A stretch of 14,700 nucleotides of DNA from an uncultured Collinsella sp. (GTDB taxonomy: Bacteria; Actinomycetota; Coriobacteriia; Coriobacteriales; Coriobacteriaceae): the NCBI GenBank assembly GCA_902463875.1, contig CABQHR010000025.1, positions 1 to 14,700 of the forward strand, given 5' to 3'. Shown here piece by piece: positions 1 through 8,400 of the stretch. A program made the position numbers and the translations under genes. The notes under the pieces were generated by a model. It saw only the letters and a list, made by a program, of their open reading frames with translations, did no database searches and was not told where the DNA came from. Within the stretch, counting starts at the first letter, position 1; every line of letters begins with the position of its first letter.

Positions 1-411
1 ATCGAGGGTACCGAGATCACCGTCGGCGTATACGGCGAGGATGACGTGCGCGCCCTGCCGATTGTCGAGATCCGTAAGCCCGAGGACTGCGAGTTCTACG
101 ATCTGGACGTGAAGTATGTCGACCCTACGGACATCCATCGCATTCCGGCGCAGATTTCGCCCGAGAACTACGCTCGTGCCCAGGAGCTTGCCTGTGCTGC
201 CCATAAGGCACTCGGCTGCCTGGGTATCTCGCGCAGCGATTTTATCGTGAGCGAGGACGGCCCCGTTATCCTCGAGACCAACACGATTCCCGGCATGACC
301 GATACGTCGCTGTATCCGGATGAGATTCGCCACACCGATGACATGACGTTCCCGCAGGTCTGTGACAGCCTGATTCGCATGGGACTTCGTCGAGCGGGCG
401 TTGCATGCTAA
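1..411 (+). CDS. ddl: D-alanine--D-alanine ligase, C-terminal part (5' end outside window)
   Basis: ATP-dependent cytoplasmic ligase that joins two D-alanines for the peptidoglycan stem peptide. Only the last 136 codons are present; the family is usually about 300-370 residues, so more than half lies upstream of the window. What is visible is the end of the ATP-grasp domain. The segment EGTEITVGVYGE followed by ALPIVEI is the typical Ddl core. An Asp at 238-240 and the ETN triplet (Glu at 274-276, Asn at 280-282) match the Mg-binding Asp/Glu/Asn set, and NTIPGMT is the Ddl signature next to it. The stop codon overlaps the start of the DinG-type gene by 7 nt, so the two are probably translationally coupled. 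The family assignment is firm; its substrate preference (D-Ala or D-lactate/D-Ser variants) cannot be read because the specificity residues lie mainly upstream. Confidence 0.93.
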   Translation: MEGTEITVGVYGEDDVRALPIVEIRKPEDCEFYDLDVKYVDPTDIHRIPAQISPENYARAQELACAAHKALGCLGISRSDFIVSEDGPVILETNTIPGMTDTSLYPDEIRHTDDMTFPQVCDSLIRMGLRRAGVAC

Positions 412-3299
412 TCGAGGACGCTGTTTCGTCGGGAACGCCGCAGTTTGTCATCGATTCCTATGCCACGCTTGCCGAGCGCGCCAAAACCCAAGCGTTTGGT
501 CTCATCGAGGAAGATGTTATCGTCCTCGATACCGAGACCACGGGTCTTTCGGTGCAGGACAACGAGCTTATCGAGATATCGGCGGCTCGCCTTTCGGGCC
601 GCGAGGTTGTCGATCGCTTCGATACCTTCGTGCATCCCAAGCAGCTGATTCCCGCCGAGATTACCGAGCTCACGAGCATTACAAACGCCGATGTGGCAGA
701 TGCCCCGTCGGCCGTTGAGGCTGTCGCCGCTCTCGCCGATTTTGTCGGCGGCTGCCCGGTGATCGCACATAACGCCACCTTCGACCGCTCGTTTATCGAG
801 TCGGTCAAGGGCGGCGTCAACGTCAGTGACATCTGGATCGATTCGCTGGCGCTGTCGCGCATCGCGCTTCCGCGCCTGGCCTCGCATAAGCTGTCTTTCA
901 TGGCCGACCTGTTTGGCTGCGACTCGGTGTCGCATCGCGCCAACGCCGATGTCGACGCCTTGTGTGGTGTGTGGCGCGTGTTACTCGTGGCGCTCACCGA
1001 CTTGCCTCAGGGCTTGATGGCGCGCCTGGCCGACATGTACCCCGACGTACCCTGGTCCTATCGTCCCATCTTCTCCTTCTTGGCGGGACAGAACCCCGGT
1101 TCCATCTTCTCTCTCAGCGCCGCCCGCGCCGACGTTCTCAAGGCCGATCGGGCCGATGATCGCGTTGATGCGGACGAGCTACCGGTCCTTAAGATGCCGA
1201 GCCGCGAGGAAATCGAGGCGGACTATGCCCCGGGCGGCCTGGTCAATCGCATGTATCCCACCTACGAGCCGCGCGATGAGCAGATCGCGATGGCGCTCGA
1301 GGTCCGTGACGCGCTCGTTACGGGAACGCATCGCGTGATTGAGGCGGGGACGGGCGTCGGCAAATCGATGGCTTACCTGGTGCCTTTTGCCGAGGCCGCG
1401 CGCCGCAACAACATCACGGTGGGTATCGCGACTAAATCGAATAATCTTGCCGACCAGCTCATGTATCACGAGCTGCCCAAACTTGCTGAGCAGCTGGACG
1501 GAGGCCTATCGTTTTGCGCCCTCAAGGGCTATGACCACTATCCATGCTTGCGCAAGCTTGAGCGCATGAGCCGCGGCCAAGTCGAAATTACGACTAAGCG
1601 TGATCCTGCCGACACGCTTACGGCAGTCGCGGTCATCATGGCGTACGTGTGTCAGTCGGCCGATGGCGACCTCGACTCGCTCGGCATTCGCTGGCGCAGC
1701 GTCAACCGTCCCGACTTTACGACGGCGTCGCGCGAGTGCGCCCGTCGCCTATGCCCGTTTTTCCCCGATAAATGCCTAGTCCACGGCGCCCGCCGTCGCG
1801 CGGCGCATGCCGATGTGGTGGTCACCAACCATTCCCTGCTGTTCCGCAATGTTGCGGCCGAGGGCAGAATCTTGCCCCCGATTCGTCATTGGGTAATCGA
1901 CGAGGCCCATTCCATCGAGCGCGAGGCACGCCGTCAATGGGCGCGCGTGGTGTCGGCGGACGAATCACGCGTTCTGTTTGAGCGTCTGGGTGGCTCGAGC
2001 ACCGGCGCGCTAAGCCAGGTTTCCCGTGATTTGGCAACCTCCGAGGGCTCTACGCTCTATCTGGGCCTTACTGCCAAGGCGACGTCGACGGTTGCGCGCG
2101 CGAGCATGGCGATCGCCGGCGTGTTCGATGGCGTTCGCGAGCTCGGTCGCCGTGCCCGTGGGGGCTATGACAATGCCAATCTATGGATTGGCCCCGAGCT
2201 GCGCGAATCTGACGACTGGCATGATTTCTTACAGTCGGCCTACGCTGCCATCGGCACATTGGAACAAGCTGACAAGAGCGTCGACGCGCTGGTACAAGCC
2301 GTCGCCGCCGACAAGCCCGAGGTTGTTGTCGACCTGGGTGATATCTCGCGCCGCCTGCACGAGCTGGCCGAGAACCTCAAGCTCATCATTGACGGCACCG
2401 ATGAACACTACGTGTATTCGCTGCAGGTCAATCGCAGGCTGCGTGCCGGCGGCGAGTCGATGACCGCGGAGCGCATCGATATTGGCGAGGCCTTGGCAAC
2501 CGAGTGGCTGCCCGAGGTTCACACGGCTATCTTTGCCTCGGCGACCATGACGGTGTCCAAAAGCTTTGAACACTTTAACCATGCGGTCGGCCTCGATCGC
2601 ATCGGTGCTTCAACATCCTCATCGCTGCACTTGGACTCGAGCTACGACTTCGATTCGAACATGGCTGTAGTCGTTGCGGGCGATATCCCCGATCCGCGCG
2701 ATCGTGAGAGCTATCTTACGGCGCTCGAGCGCGTGCTGGTCGACGCTCATCTTGCCATGGGCGGCTCGGTGCTCACGCTGTTCACCAACAGGCGTGACAT
2801 GGAGGAGCTGTACGATCGCGTCGAGCCCAAGATGGCCCGTGCGGGTCTGGAGCTCAACTGCCAGCAGCGCAACTCATCTCCTCGTCGCCTGCGCGACCGG
2901 TTTATCAACGAGCCAACCTCATCGCTTTTTGCGCTTAAGGCCTTCTGGGAGGGGTTTGACGCCAGCGGCGAGACGCTGCGCTGCGTCATCATTCCCAAGT
3001 TGCCGTTCTCAAGCCCCACGGACCCGCTCTCGTGCGAGCGCAACCTGCGCGAAGACCGCGCTTGGGCGCGCTATTCGCTGCCTGAGGCAGTGCTCGAGGT
3101 CAAGCAGGCGGCCGGCCGCCTTATCCGCTCGTCGACCGATTGCGGCGTGCTGATTCTGGCCGACCCGCGCCTGGTGACGAAGGGCTACGGAAAGAAGTTC
3201 TTAACGTCGCTGCCCACGAGCTCCTACCAGCGCATCGAATCGGCGCAGATCGGGCACTATCTACAGCTGTGGCGTGCACGCCACGAGCGGCGGCGCTAA
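405..3299 (+). CDS. dinG: DinG-type iron-sulfur helicase fused to a DEDDh exonuclease
   Basis: A 964-residue cytoplasmic protein with two enzymatic parts. Residues about 38-195 form a DnaQ-like 3'-5' exonuclease: Exo I DTETTGL at 42-48, Exo II HNATFD at 122-127, and Exo III with His177 and Asp182 (H-x4-D). The rest is an XPD/DinG superfamily 2 helicase: Walker A GTGVGKS at 315-321, DEAH at 499-502, and motif VI QAAGRLIR at 901-908. Cys381, Cys445, Cys450 and Cys457 have the spacing expected of a 4Fe-4S cluster between motifs, close to the four cluster cysteines of E. coli DinG. All catalytic residues I checked are present, so the gene looks intact. Expected role: unwinding damaged or R-loop/G4 DNA with associated nuclease activity; the exact role is inferred. 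The ATG at 405 overlaps the ddl stop; no strong ribosome site precedes it, which fits coupling. The 3' end overlaps a convergent gene by 4 nt. Confidence 0.93.
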   Translation: MLIEDAVSSGTPQFVIDSYATLAERAKTQAFGLIEEDVIVLDTETTGLSVQDNELIEISAARLSGREVVDRFDTFVHPKQLIPAEITELTSITNADVADAPSAVEAVAALADFVGGCPVIAHNATFDRSFIESVKGGVNVSDIWIDSLALSRIALPRLASHKLSFMADLFGCDSVSHRANADVDALCGVWRVLLVALTDLPQGLMARLADMYPDVPWSYRPIFSFLAGQNPGSIFSLSAARADVLKADRADDRVDADELPVLKMPSREEIEADYAPGGLVNRMYPTYEPRDEQIAMALEVRDALVTGTHRVIEAGTGVGKSMAYLVPFAEAARRNNITVGIATKSNNLADQLMYHELPKLAEQLDGGLSFCALKGYDHYPCLRKLERMSRGQVEITTKRDPADTLTAVAVIMAYVCQSADGDLDSLGIRWRSVNRPDFTTASRECARRLCPFFPDKCLVHGARRRAAHADVVVTNHSLLFRNVAAEGRILPPIRHWVIDEAHSIEREARRQWARVVSADESRVLFERLGGSSTGALSQVSRDLATSEGSTLYLGLTAKATSTVARASMAIAGVFDGVRELGRRARGGYDNANLWIGPELRESDDWHDFLQSAYAAIGTLEQADKSVDALVQAVAADKPEVVVDLGDISRRLHELAENLKLIIDGTDEHYVYSLQVNRRLRAGGESMTAERIDIGEALATEWLPEVHTAIFASATMTVSKSFEHFNHAVGLDRIGASTSSSLHLDSSYDFDSNMAVVVAGDIPDPRDRESYLTALERVLVDAHLAMGGSVLTLFTNRRDMEELYDRVEPKMARAGLELNCQQRNSSPRRLRDRFINEPTSSLFALKAFWEGFDASGETLRCVIIPKLPFSSPTDPLSCERNLREDRAWARYSLPEAVLEVKQAAGRLIRSSTDCGVLILADPRLVTKGYGKKFLTSLPTSSYQRIESAQIGHYLQLWRARHERRR

Positions 3300-4213
3300 A
3301 GCGGACAGACGAGGGTTTTTGCCATATCGCACAGACGCTTTGACAGGGCGGGGTCATCCAAGATGCGGATGGCTCCGCCCGCTGCGATTATCTGGCTCAG
3401 CAGCCAACGCTCGGAGCCGTAATGTACGGTTACCGTTGCCATGTCTGTCCCGCTGCGTTCGATGAGGGTGATGCCGGCCCAGTCCAGATGCTCCGCCATA
3501 TCGAATGGCATCAAGAGCTTTGCGCTACGCTGCGTCCGGGCAAGGGAATCGTGGAGGAATGCAACGTCCGGTGCGTGAGGCACGACGGAGTCTTCCGTCA
3601 AGGCGAGTCCCTCGATTTTATCCATGCGATAGGTGCGCTGCTCATCGACCGCGATGTCCCAGGCAATCAGATATGTTTGGTCGCCGTTTGCTGTAATGCG
3701 CAAGGGGTCGACCAGACGCTCGCGTGGCCGCGCATCGTCCATCGAGCGATACGAGATACGACAGCGAACACCGTCCTGAATGGCGCAGCTCAGCTGCTGC
3801 CAGTGCGACCCGTGGTTGACGGTGTCAAAGACGTGCTGGTTATAGCCGAGCTCTTCGGGTAGAAGAGCATGTCGAATTCGAGCCGCCGCCTGGGGCTCGA
3901 TCCCCAACGATTCAAGTTCGTGGTTGAGCACAGCGCCCTCGGCGGCACCCAGGCGCAGCGGTAGTACACGCCCGGCGTCACCGGTGAGGACCACGCGCTC
4001 GCCGTGGCATTCGCAGATGATACGCGCACCCGATTCTCGGTCCGCGAGCGTCGAGACGATCTCGAGAATCTCGTCGAGCGACGCCCCCGTGATGTCAAAG
4101 CGACTGCAAATCTCGGTTCGTGTCATGCCGCTCTCGCCGGCGGCGTAGAGGGCCTCCATAATGTCGATGGCGCGCGAGAGCCTCTGCTCGCTGGTGAGTT
4201 TACGCACGGGCAT
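3296..4213 (-). CDS. WYL-domain transcriptional regulator, PafC-like
   Basis: A 305-residue putative transcription regulator. Residues about 5-75 look like a winged helix DNA-binding region (RLSRAIDIMEAL, then TRTEICSRFDI as helix-turn-helix). Residues about 140-205 form a WYL domain, with the usual WYL triplet degenerated to TYLIAW and followed by TYRMDKIEGL, where the Arg belongs to the ligand-binding face. A C-terminal extension (about 215-305) matches the PafC/YafY style. I chose the ATG at 4213 (MPVRKL). A TTG at 4234 would add seven residues, but it lies deeper in the upstream gene and has no better ribosome site. AAAGGA precedes the ATG by about 12 nt. The start overlaps the PafB-like gene by 14 nt, so the two are co-translated. 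WYL domains commonly sense nucleic acid or nucleotide ligands; in actinobacteria PafB and PafC form a heterodimer activating DNA-damage genes. That pairing is inferred here from order and domain make-up. Confidence 0.85.
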   Translation of the reverse strand: MPVRKLTSEQRLSRAIDIMEALYAAGESGMTRTEICSRFDITGASLDEILEIVSTLADRESGARIICECHGERVVLTGDAGRVLPLRLGAAEGAVLNHELESLGIEPQAAARIRHALLPEELGYNQHVFDTVNHGSHWQQLSCAIQDGVRCRISYRSMDDARPRERLVDPLRITANGDQTYLIAWDIAVDEQRTYRMDKIEGLALTEDSVVPHAPDVAFLHDSLARTQRSAKLLMPFDMAEHLDWAGITLIERSGTDMATVTVHYGSERWLLSQIIAAGGAIRILDDPALSKRLCDMAKTLVCPL

Positions 4214-5222
4214 GCTCGTGCACCGTCCTTTCAATGAGGTGGTTCCACGCCTGCTTGAGCGATTTGGGGGCCATGGGCCTCATGCCGTCCATGGCGTGGG
4301 CCATGCAAAATGAGGCGGCGGCTTCAAGATCGCGCACGTCAACGGTCCAAGTCCATCCCGAATCGGTGTGTGCGAGCTCACCTCGCCCGCGCGTGAGGCC
4401 GTTGATCATATCGATCTGCGTCTGCGGGGCGAACGAGAACGTAGCCGCAACGGGCGGGCGGTCGGCAAAATCGAATTCAAAGAACAGGTAGTCGTTGAGA
4501 TTGAAGTCTGCAGGGATGGCGTAGGCCTTCGAAGGACGCCAAGCGCGAACGATACGGTCGCAGCGGAATGTCCTGATGTCGTCGGTGGCATTGTCGAGGC
4601 CGCAGAAGTACGCAACGCCCTCGCGCTCGAACATGCCGTAGACGCAGACGGTACGCTCTTTCTGCTCACCGCGTCCGTTCTGATATAAAAATCGCAGTGC
4701 GCATCGCTCGGCAAAGGCGCTCCATACCGCATCGACGGTGGGAGAGCGGCGGATCGGTGCTTCGTCCGCCGTCGTCCTGCCGGTGAGGTAGGCAATCTTG
4801 GAACGAATATCGGCAAGCGGCGCGGCAAAAGTGGATGAGCCGGCCGCTATTGTCTGGTCGATAGCGTTGAGCAGGATATCGGCGTCGTCTGCGGTGATGA
4901 GGCCGCCTGCCGCAAACGTGTGCTCGCGGTCGATTGTCCATGAGCTTTCCTCGGTCTCCTGCGCGCCGGCGGGGCGAACCTCCTTGATTAAGATGCCGCG
5001 TTCGAGCAGTTTGTCACGATCGCGCCGAAACTTGCGCTTATCCGAGTCGATATTGCCCGAGCCATATCCCAGGTCAGAATCCAAGACGATCTGCTCGGTC
5101 GTCAGCGGTTCGGGGGAGCTGTTGAGCACAAAGAAAAGATTGAGGATGCGCTGAGCCGTTTTATCGAAACTGGGCTCCGAATTCCCCTTTTTAATTGTCG
5201 CGGTCGCGTCGCTTGCCGTCAT
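4200..5222 (-). CDS. WYL-domain transcriptional regulator, PafB-like
   Basis: A 340-residue regulator, first gene of a two-gene operon with the PafC-like gene downstream. After a polar 18-residue tail, residues about 20-80 form a winged helix (TAQRILNLFFVLNSSPEPLT, then a segment with FRRDRDKLLERGILIKE), which is typical of PafB. Residues about 165-230 are the WYL domain; the WYL triplet is replaced by AYFCGL and the following Arg/Asp positions (TFRCDRI) are kept. The start at 5222 follows GAGGA with a short spacer. It is divergent from the M28-like gene, sharing a 198-nt control region. Role: likely DNA-damage or nucleic-acid-responsive transcription control together with the downstream protein. 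The alternative is a generic YafY-type regulator with another ligand. The WYL family call is strong; PafB orthology is moderate. Confidence 0.86.
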   Translation of the reverse strand: MTASDATATIKKGNSEPSFDKTAQRILNLFFVLNSSPEPLTTEQIVLDSDLGYGSGNIDSDKRKFRRDRDKLLERGILIKEVRPAGAQETEESSWTIDREHTFAAGGLITADDADILLNAIDQTIAAGSSTFAAPLADIRSKIAYLTGRTTADEAPIRRSPTVDAVWSAFAERCALRFLYQNGRGEQKERTVCVYGMFEREGVAYFCGLDNATDDIRTFRCDRIVRAWRPSKAYAIPADFNLNDYLFFEFDFADRPPVAATFSFAPQTQIDMINGLTRGRGELAHTDSGWTWTVDVRDLEAAASFCMAHAMDGMRPMAPKSLKQAWNHLIERTVHEHARA

Positions 5223-5290
5223 AGAGTCCTCGCATGAGAAGGTGGTTTGCTGCCATGATTTTAGTCCGATATGGAGATTAGGCTATATCC

Positions 5291-5313
5291 TTGTCCGCTC
5301 GGGGCGTTAAGAT
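5291..5313 (+). promoter_or_regulatory. Candidate RecA-independent damage-type promoter (TTGTC...TAnnnT)
   Basis: TTGTCCGCT, then 8 nt, then TAAGAT. The mycobacterial PafBC-dependent promoter is described as TTGTCRGTG-N8-TAnnnT. Here TTGTC, the following G two positions on, the 8-nt gap and TAnnnT all fit, while the R, T and final G positions do not. It points towards the M28-like operon and lies beside the PafBC-like genes. Whether a coriobacterial PafBC would use the same motif is unknown, so this is a lead rather than a call. Confidence 0.3.
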
Positions 5314-5316
5314 GGC

Positions 5317-5352
5317 CCGAATTCGGTCGTTTGCGCTCGCTCGGGGTATACT
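5317..5352 (+). promoter_or_regulatory. Candidate promoter (-10 TATACT) with overlapping palindrome CCGAATTCGG
   Basis: TATACT at 5347-5352 is a near-consensus -10 hexamer, 68 nt upstream of the M28-like start codon. The -35 position (about 5324-5329) has no good TTGACA match and instead overlaps the end of a perfect 10-bp palindrome CCGAATTCGG at 5317-5326. A weak -35 covered by a dyad is a common arrangement for an activator or repressor site. Assignment rests on sequence pattern only. Confidence 0.4.
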
Positions 5353-5420
5353 TTCGACTATATACGGTTCTAATGTGCATGCATTGGGCCTATTTGTCGG
5401 ATTATGGATGTGGAGCGCAC

Positions 5421-8400
5421 ATGGCGAACACCCAGAACTATATTAACCACCTGCTGCAGAACACCGGCATCACGCCGGCATGCAGCGAAGAAGAGCGCTT
5501 GGCTGCCGAGGATATCGCTCAGATCTTCCGCAACCACGGCTTTGATCCCGAGGTTCAGGAGTTCAATGCCCCGGCGCCCAGCAGGTTGGCATTTGCCGTT
5601 ACCGGTATTCTTGCGTTTGCCGGCGCCCTGCTGATGGGCATCGGCGGCGGCATCGGCTTGGTCGGCACCTTGCTGGCCATTGTCGGTGCCGTTCTTTACG
5701 TGCTCGAGCGCACGGGCCACCCCGTGGTTTCGCGCCTGGGCAAGACGGGCATGAGCCAAAATGTCATCGCCTACCACAAGGCCTCGGGCCCGCTCGCGTC
5801 TCCGCGCAACCGCCCGGTGGTCGTTGTCGCACACTACGACTCTCCCCGTGCTGAGCTGCTCGCCCGCGAGCCCTATGCTTCGTATCGTGCGCTCATCGCC
5901 AAGCTGTTGCCCGTTGCCACGGTTGCCCCTGCTGCCGTTGCCATCTTGCGTATCCTGCCGCTCCCCGGCGCGCTCAAGGTTCTGCTGTGGATTGTCGCGA
6001 TCCTCGCTTCCCTCGTTGCGCTCGCCAACGCGGCAAACATCATTTCTAACCGTTTTGTGCTTCCCTATACGTCCGGCGCGGTGTGCAACAAGTCTTCTGT
6101 CGCCGCTATGCTCGGCGTTATGGACAACGTTGCTCCCTTCCAGGGCGAAAACGAGTTTCCCGACGATGTTCCGTTCGATACCTATTTTGGGGAGCAGAAG
6201 CGTCGTGCCGAGGAGATGGCGCGCGCAGCAGCGGAGTATGCCGCGGCCCAACAGCAAAACGACTACGGCAACACCATCGAGTATGAAGAGTCTACCTACG
6301 CCGAGGACGAGTTCGGTCAGCCGATTGCTCCCGACGCTCAGACCGAGCCCGAACAGGGCGAGGCTTTCGACGAGCAGATCGAGGGCTTTGAGGGTGCGTC
6401 TGCCGACGAGACGCTGATTGGCGCCATCGTGCCCGAGGATCAGAATCAGGCTGTCCAGGCCGAAGAGTTCAATGACGAGGTTCCCACTGCCGAGCCGGCG
6501 GAGGAGCCTGTCGCGGCCGAGCCCGAGCCCAGGCTCTATCGCAATGCCGCCGGCAACATCCGCTTTGGTTCGGATGCCATCCGTGCGCTCGGAATGCTTC
6601 CCGAGTCCTGCGCGCTCGATTACGAGGAAGGCGAGGAGCCGACGTTTGAGCCCGAGCCTGCCCCCGTCGTGACTGCATCTGCGCCCGTTGTCGCCGTGGA
6701 TGATGAGTCTGCCGCGGTTGCCGCTGCCGTTGCCGAGCCCGAGGCGGTGTCCGCGATCGATCCCGCGGCAGGACTTGACATTTTGGCTCCCGCCGCGCCG
6801 GCGCAAGACGTTACGGACGAGCCTGACGACGATTACGCTGAACAGCCGAGGCGCGTGTCTTACGAGAGCGATACTGATTTCTCGGCCGAGATTCCCGCGG
6901 CAACGCCCCATGCCGATATTGCATCCGCGTTCTCTTCGATTGGCGCCAGCGCTTCCAACTTCTTTAAGGGTGCGCTTGCAAAGGGCAGGAAATTTGTCGA
7001 CGATTTCGAGGGGAAGCGCGCTGCCGCACGCGAGGCTGCCGAGCAGGAGGCTATCGCTCAGCAGCAGGCAGCCGAGGCGGCACGTGAGCGCGCGGCGCAA
7101 GAGTTCGAGCAGAACGAGGCTATGCAGTCCGTGCCTGTCGACGCCGGCGAAGCTACAACGTCCTTTGAGGCTCAGCAGCACGTCGATAGCACCATGTCGT
7201 TTGATGCCGCGCAGTTCGATTCCACGATAACGTTTGAAAAGCAAGGCACCGCGATTGCCGAGCCCCTTCCTGTTTCCGATGAGCAGGGCGACGCGGCAGA
7301 CGATGACGAGCCTATTGATGCTGCCGAAATCCAAGATGTCGCCGGGCACGAGCCCGTCGAGGTCAACTGTGACGAAGAGCAATACGCGGCAGCCGATCAA
7401 GGTGATTCGACCGAGGTCGAGCAGGAGGAAGTGCCTGCGGTTTCCGAGGCTCCCGAGACAGATGGGTCGAGGCCTTACTCCACGCAGATTTTCACCATGC
7501 CGATCCCGAGTGGTTCCGGTGCCACGGTTGCCGATGTCGCTCCCACTCAGGACGAAACGGTCGATTCCCTTATGGCCCAGATTTCCTCCCAAGCATCGCC
7601 GCGTCCGCAGATGAATGTTCCCGATCCGGCGTCGGCACCGTCGCCTGCACCCTCCTCGTCTCCGCTGGCTTCGGTTCCCGATCCGTCGCTGCCGTCGATG
7701 AAGCAGACAAACGTTGCGTCTCGCACGTCGCTGTTCGACCTTCCCGATCCCTCCGCACAGGTCAACGACCCCTTTGCTACCGCTCAGGGTCCCGAACCCA
7801 CATCGGCACCCGTTGCGCCTCCTATGCCCGTTGCGTCGGGCGCACAGCCGATCGAGACCATTTCGGCTCCCGCCCCTGCGGCACCTAAGTCTCGCAAGCG
7901 CGGCCTGGGCGGCCTGTTCGGTCGTAAAAAGAAAAACGAACAGGACAGCATGAGTGACTGGCTGGGCGTCGAAGACGATTACGATGCCAAGAAGTCCGGT
8001 CGCGGCATCGGTTCGTGGGATAATTTCGAGGACGATAACGATGGCTGGAAGGGCGGCGCTACGTCTTCCGACGGCGCTTCTTCCGAAGATATGCTCTCGG
8101 CTGTCGCCTCTATGGGCGACGATGAGCTGCTCGGTCACGATATCTGGTTTGTGGCAACGGGCGCCTCGGATTGTGATGGCTCCGGTATGAAGGCCTTCTT
8201 GGCTTCGCATCGCGATAAGCTCCGCGGCGTCTTCTTCATCAATCTTGAATCCGTCGGCGCCGGTAGGCTTTCGGTGGTGACGGTTGAGGGCGAACAGCAG
8301 CTGCTCAAGGGCGATCGCCGCATCATGAACCTGGTCAGCAAGGTGTGCAAGTCGTTCCATGTCGATTGTGGCGCGCTCGAGATGCCCTATGCCAAGACCG

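Larger units (their letters stand above)
5223..5420. promoter_or_regulatory. Divergent intergenic control region between the PafB-like gene and the M28-like operon
   Basis: This 198-nt gap separates two divergently transcribed genes and must hold promoters for both. On the plus strand it contains a TTGTC-type element (5291-5313), a perfect 10-bp palindrome (5317-5326), a TATACT -10 candidate (5347-5352), a GTATA/TATAC inverted pair around it (5346-5350 and 5361-5365), and an 8-bp palindrome TGCATGCA (5376-5383). On the minus strand, TAAAAT (reverse complement of 5258-5263) is a possible -10 for the regulator operon, but no convincing -35 lies 17 nt away. No small gene is evident. Confidence 0.6.

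Noticed and set aside
4214..4234. TTG start for the PafC-like protein
   Set aside because: It adds only seven residues before the ATG (MPVRKL), which starts the conserved region and has AAAGGA upstream.
5268..5289. Operator-like dyad GATATGG...CTATATCC
   Set aside because: The arms do not pair exactly when reversed and the match is no better than chance in this AT-rich stretch.
5271..5420. Longer N-terminus for the M28-like protein
   Set aside because: The 50 extra codons cover the promoter candidates and lack a ribosome site; the ATG at 5421 has GGAG at the right distance.
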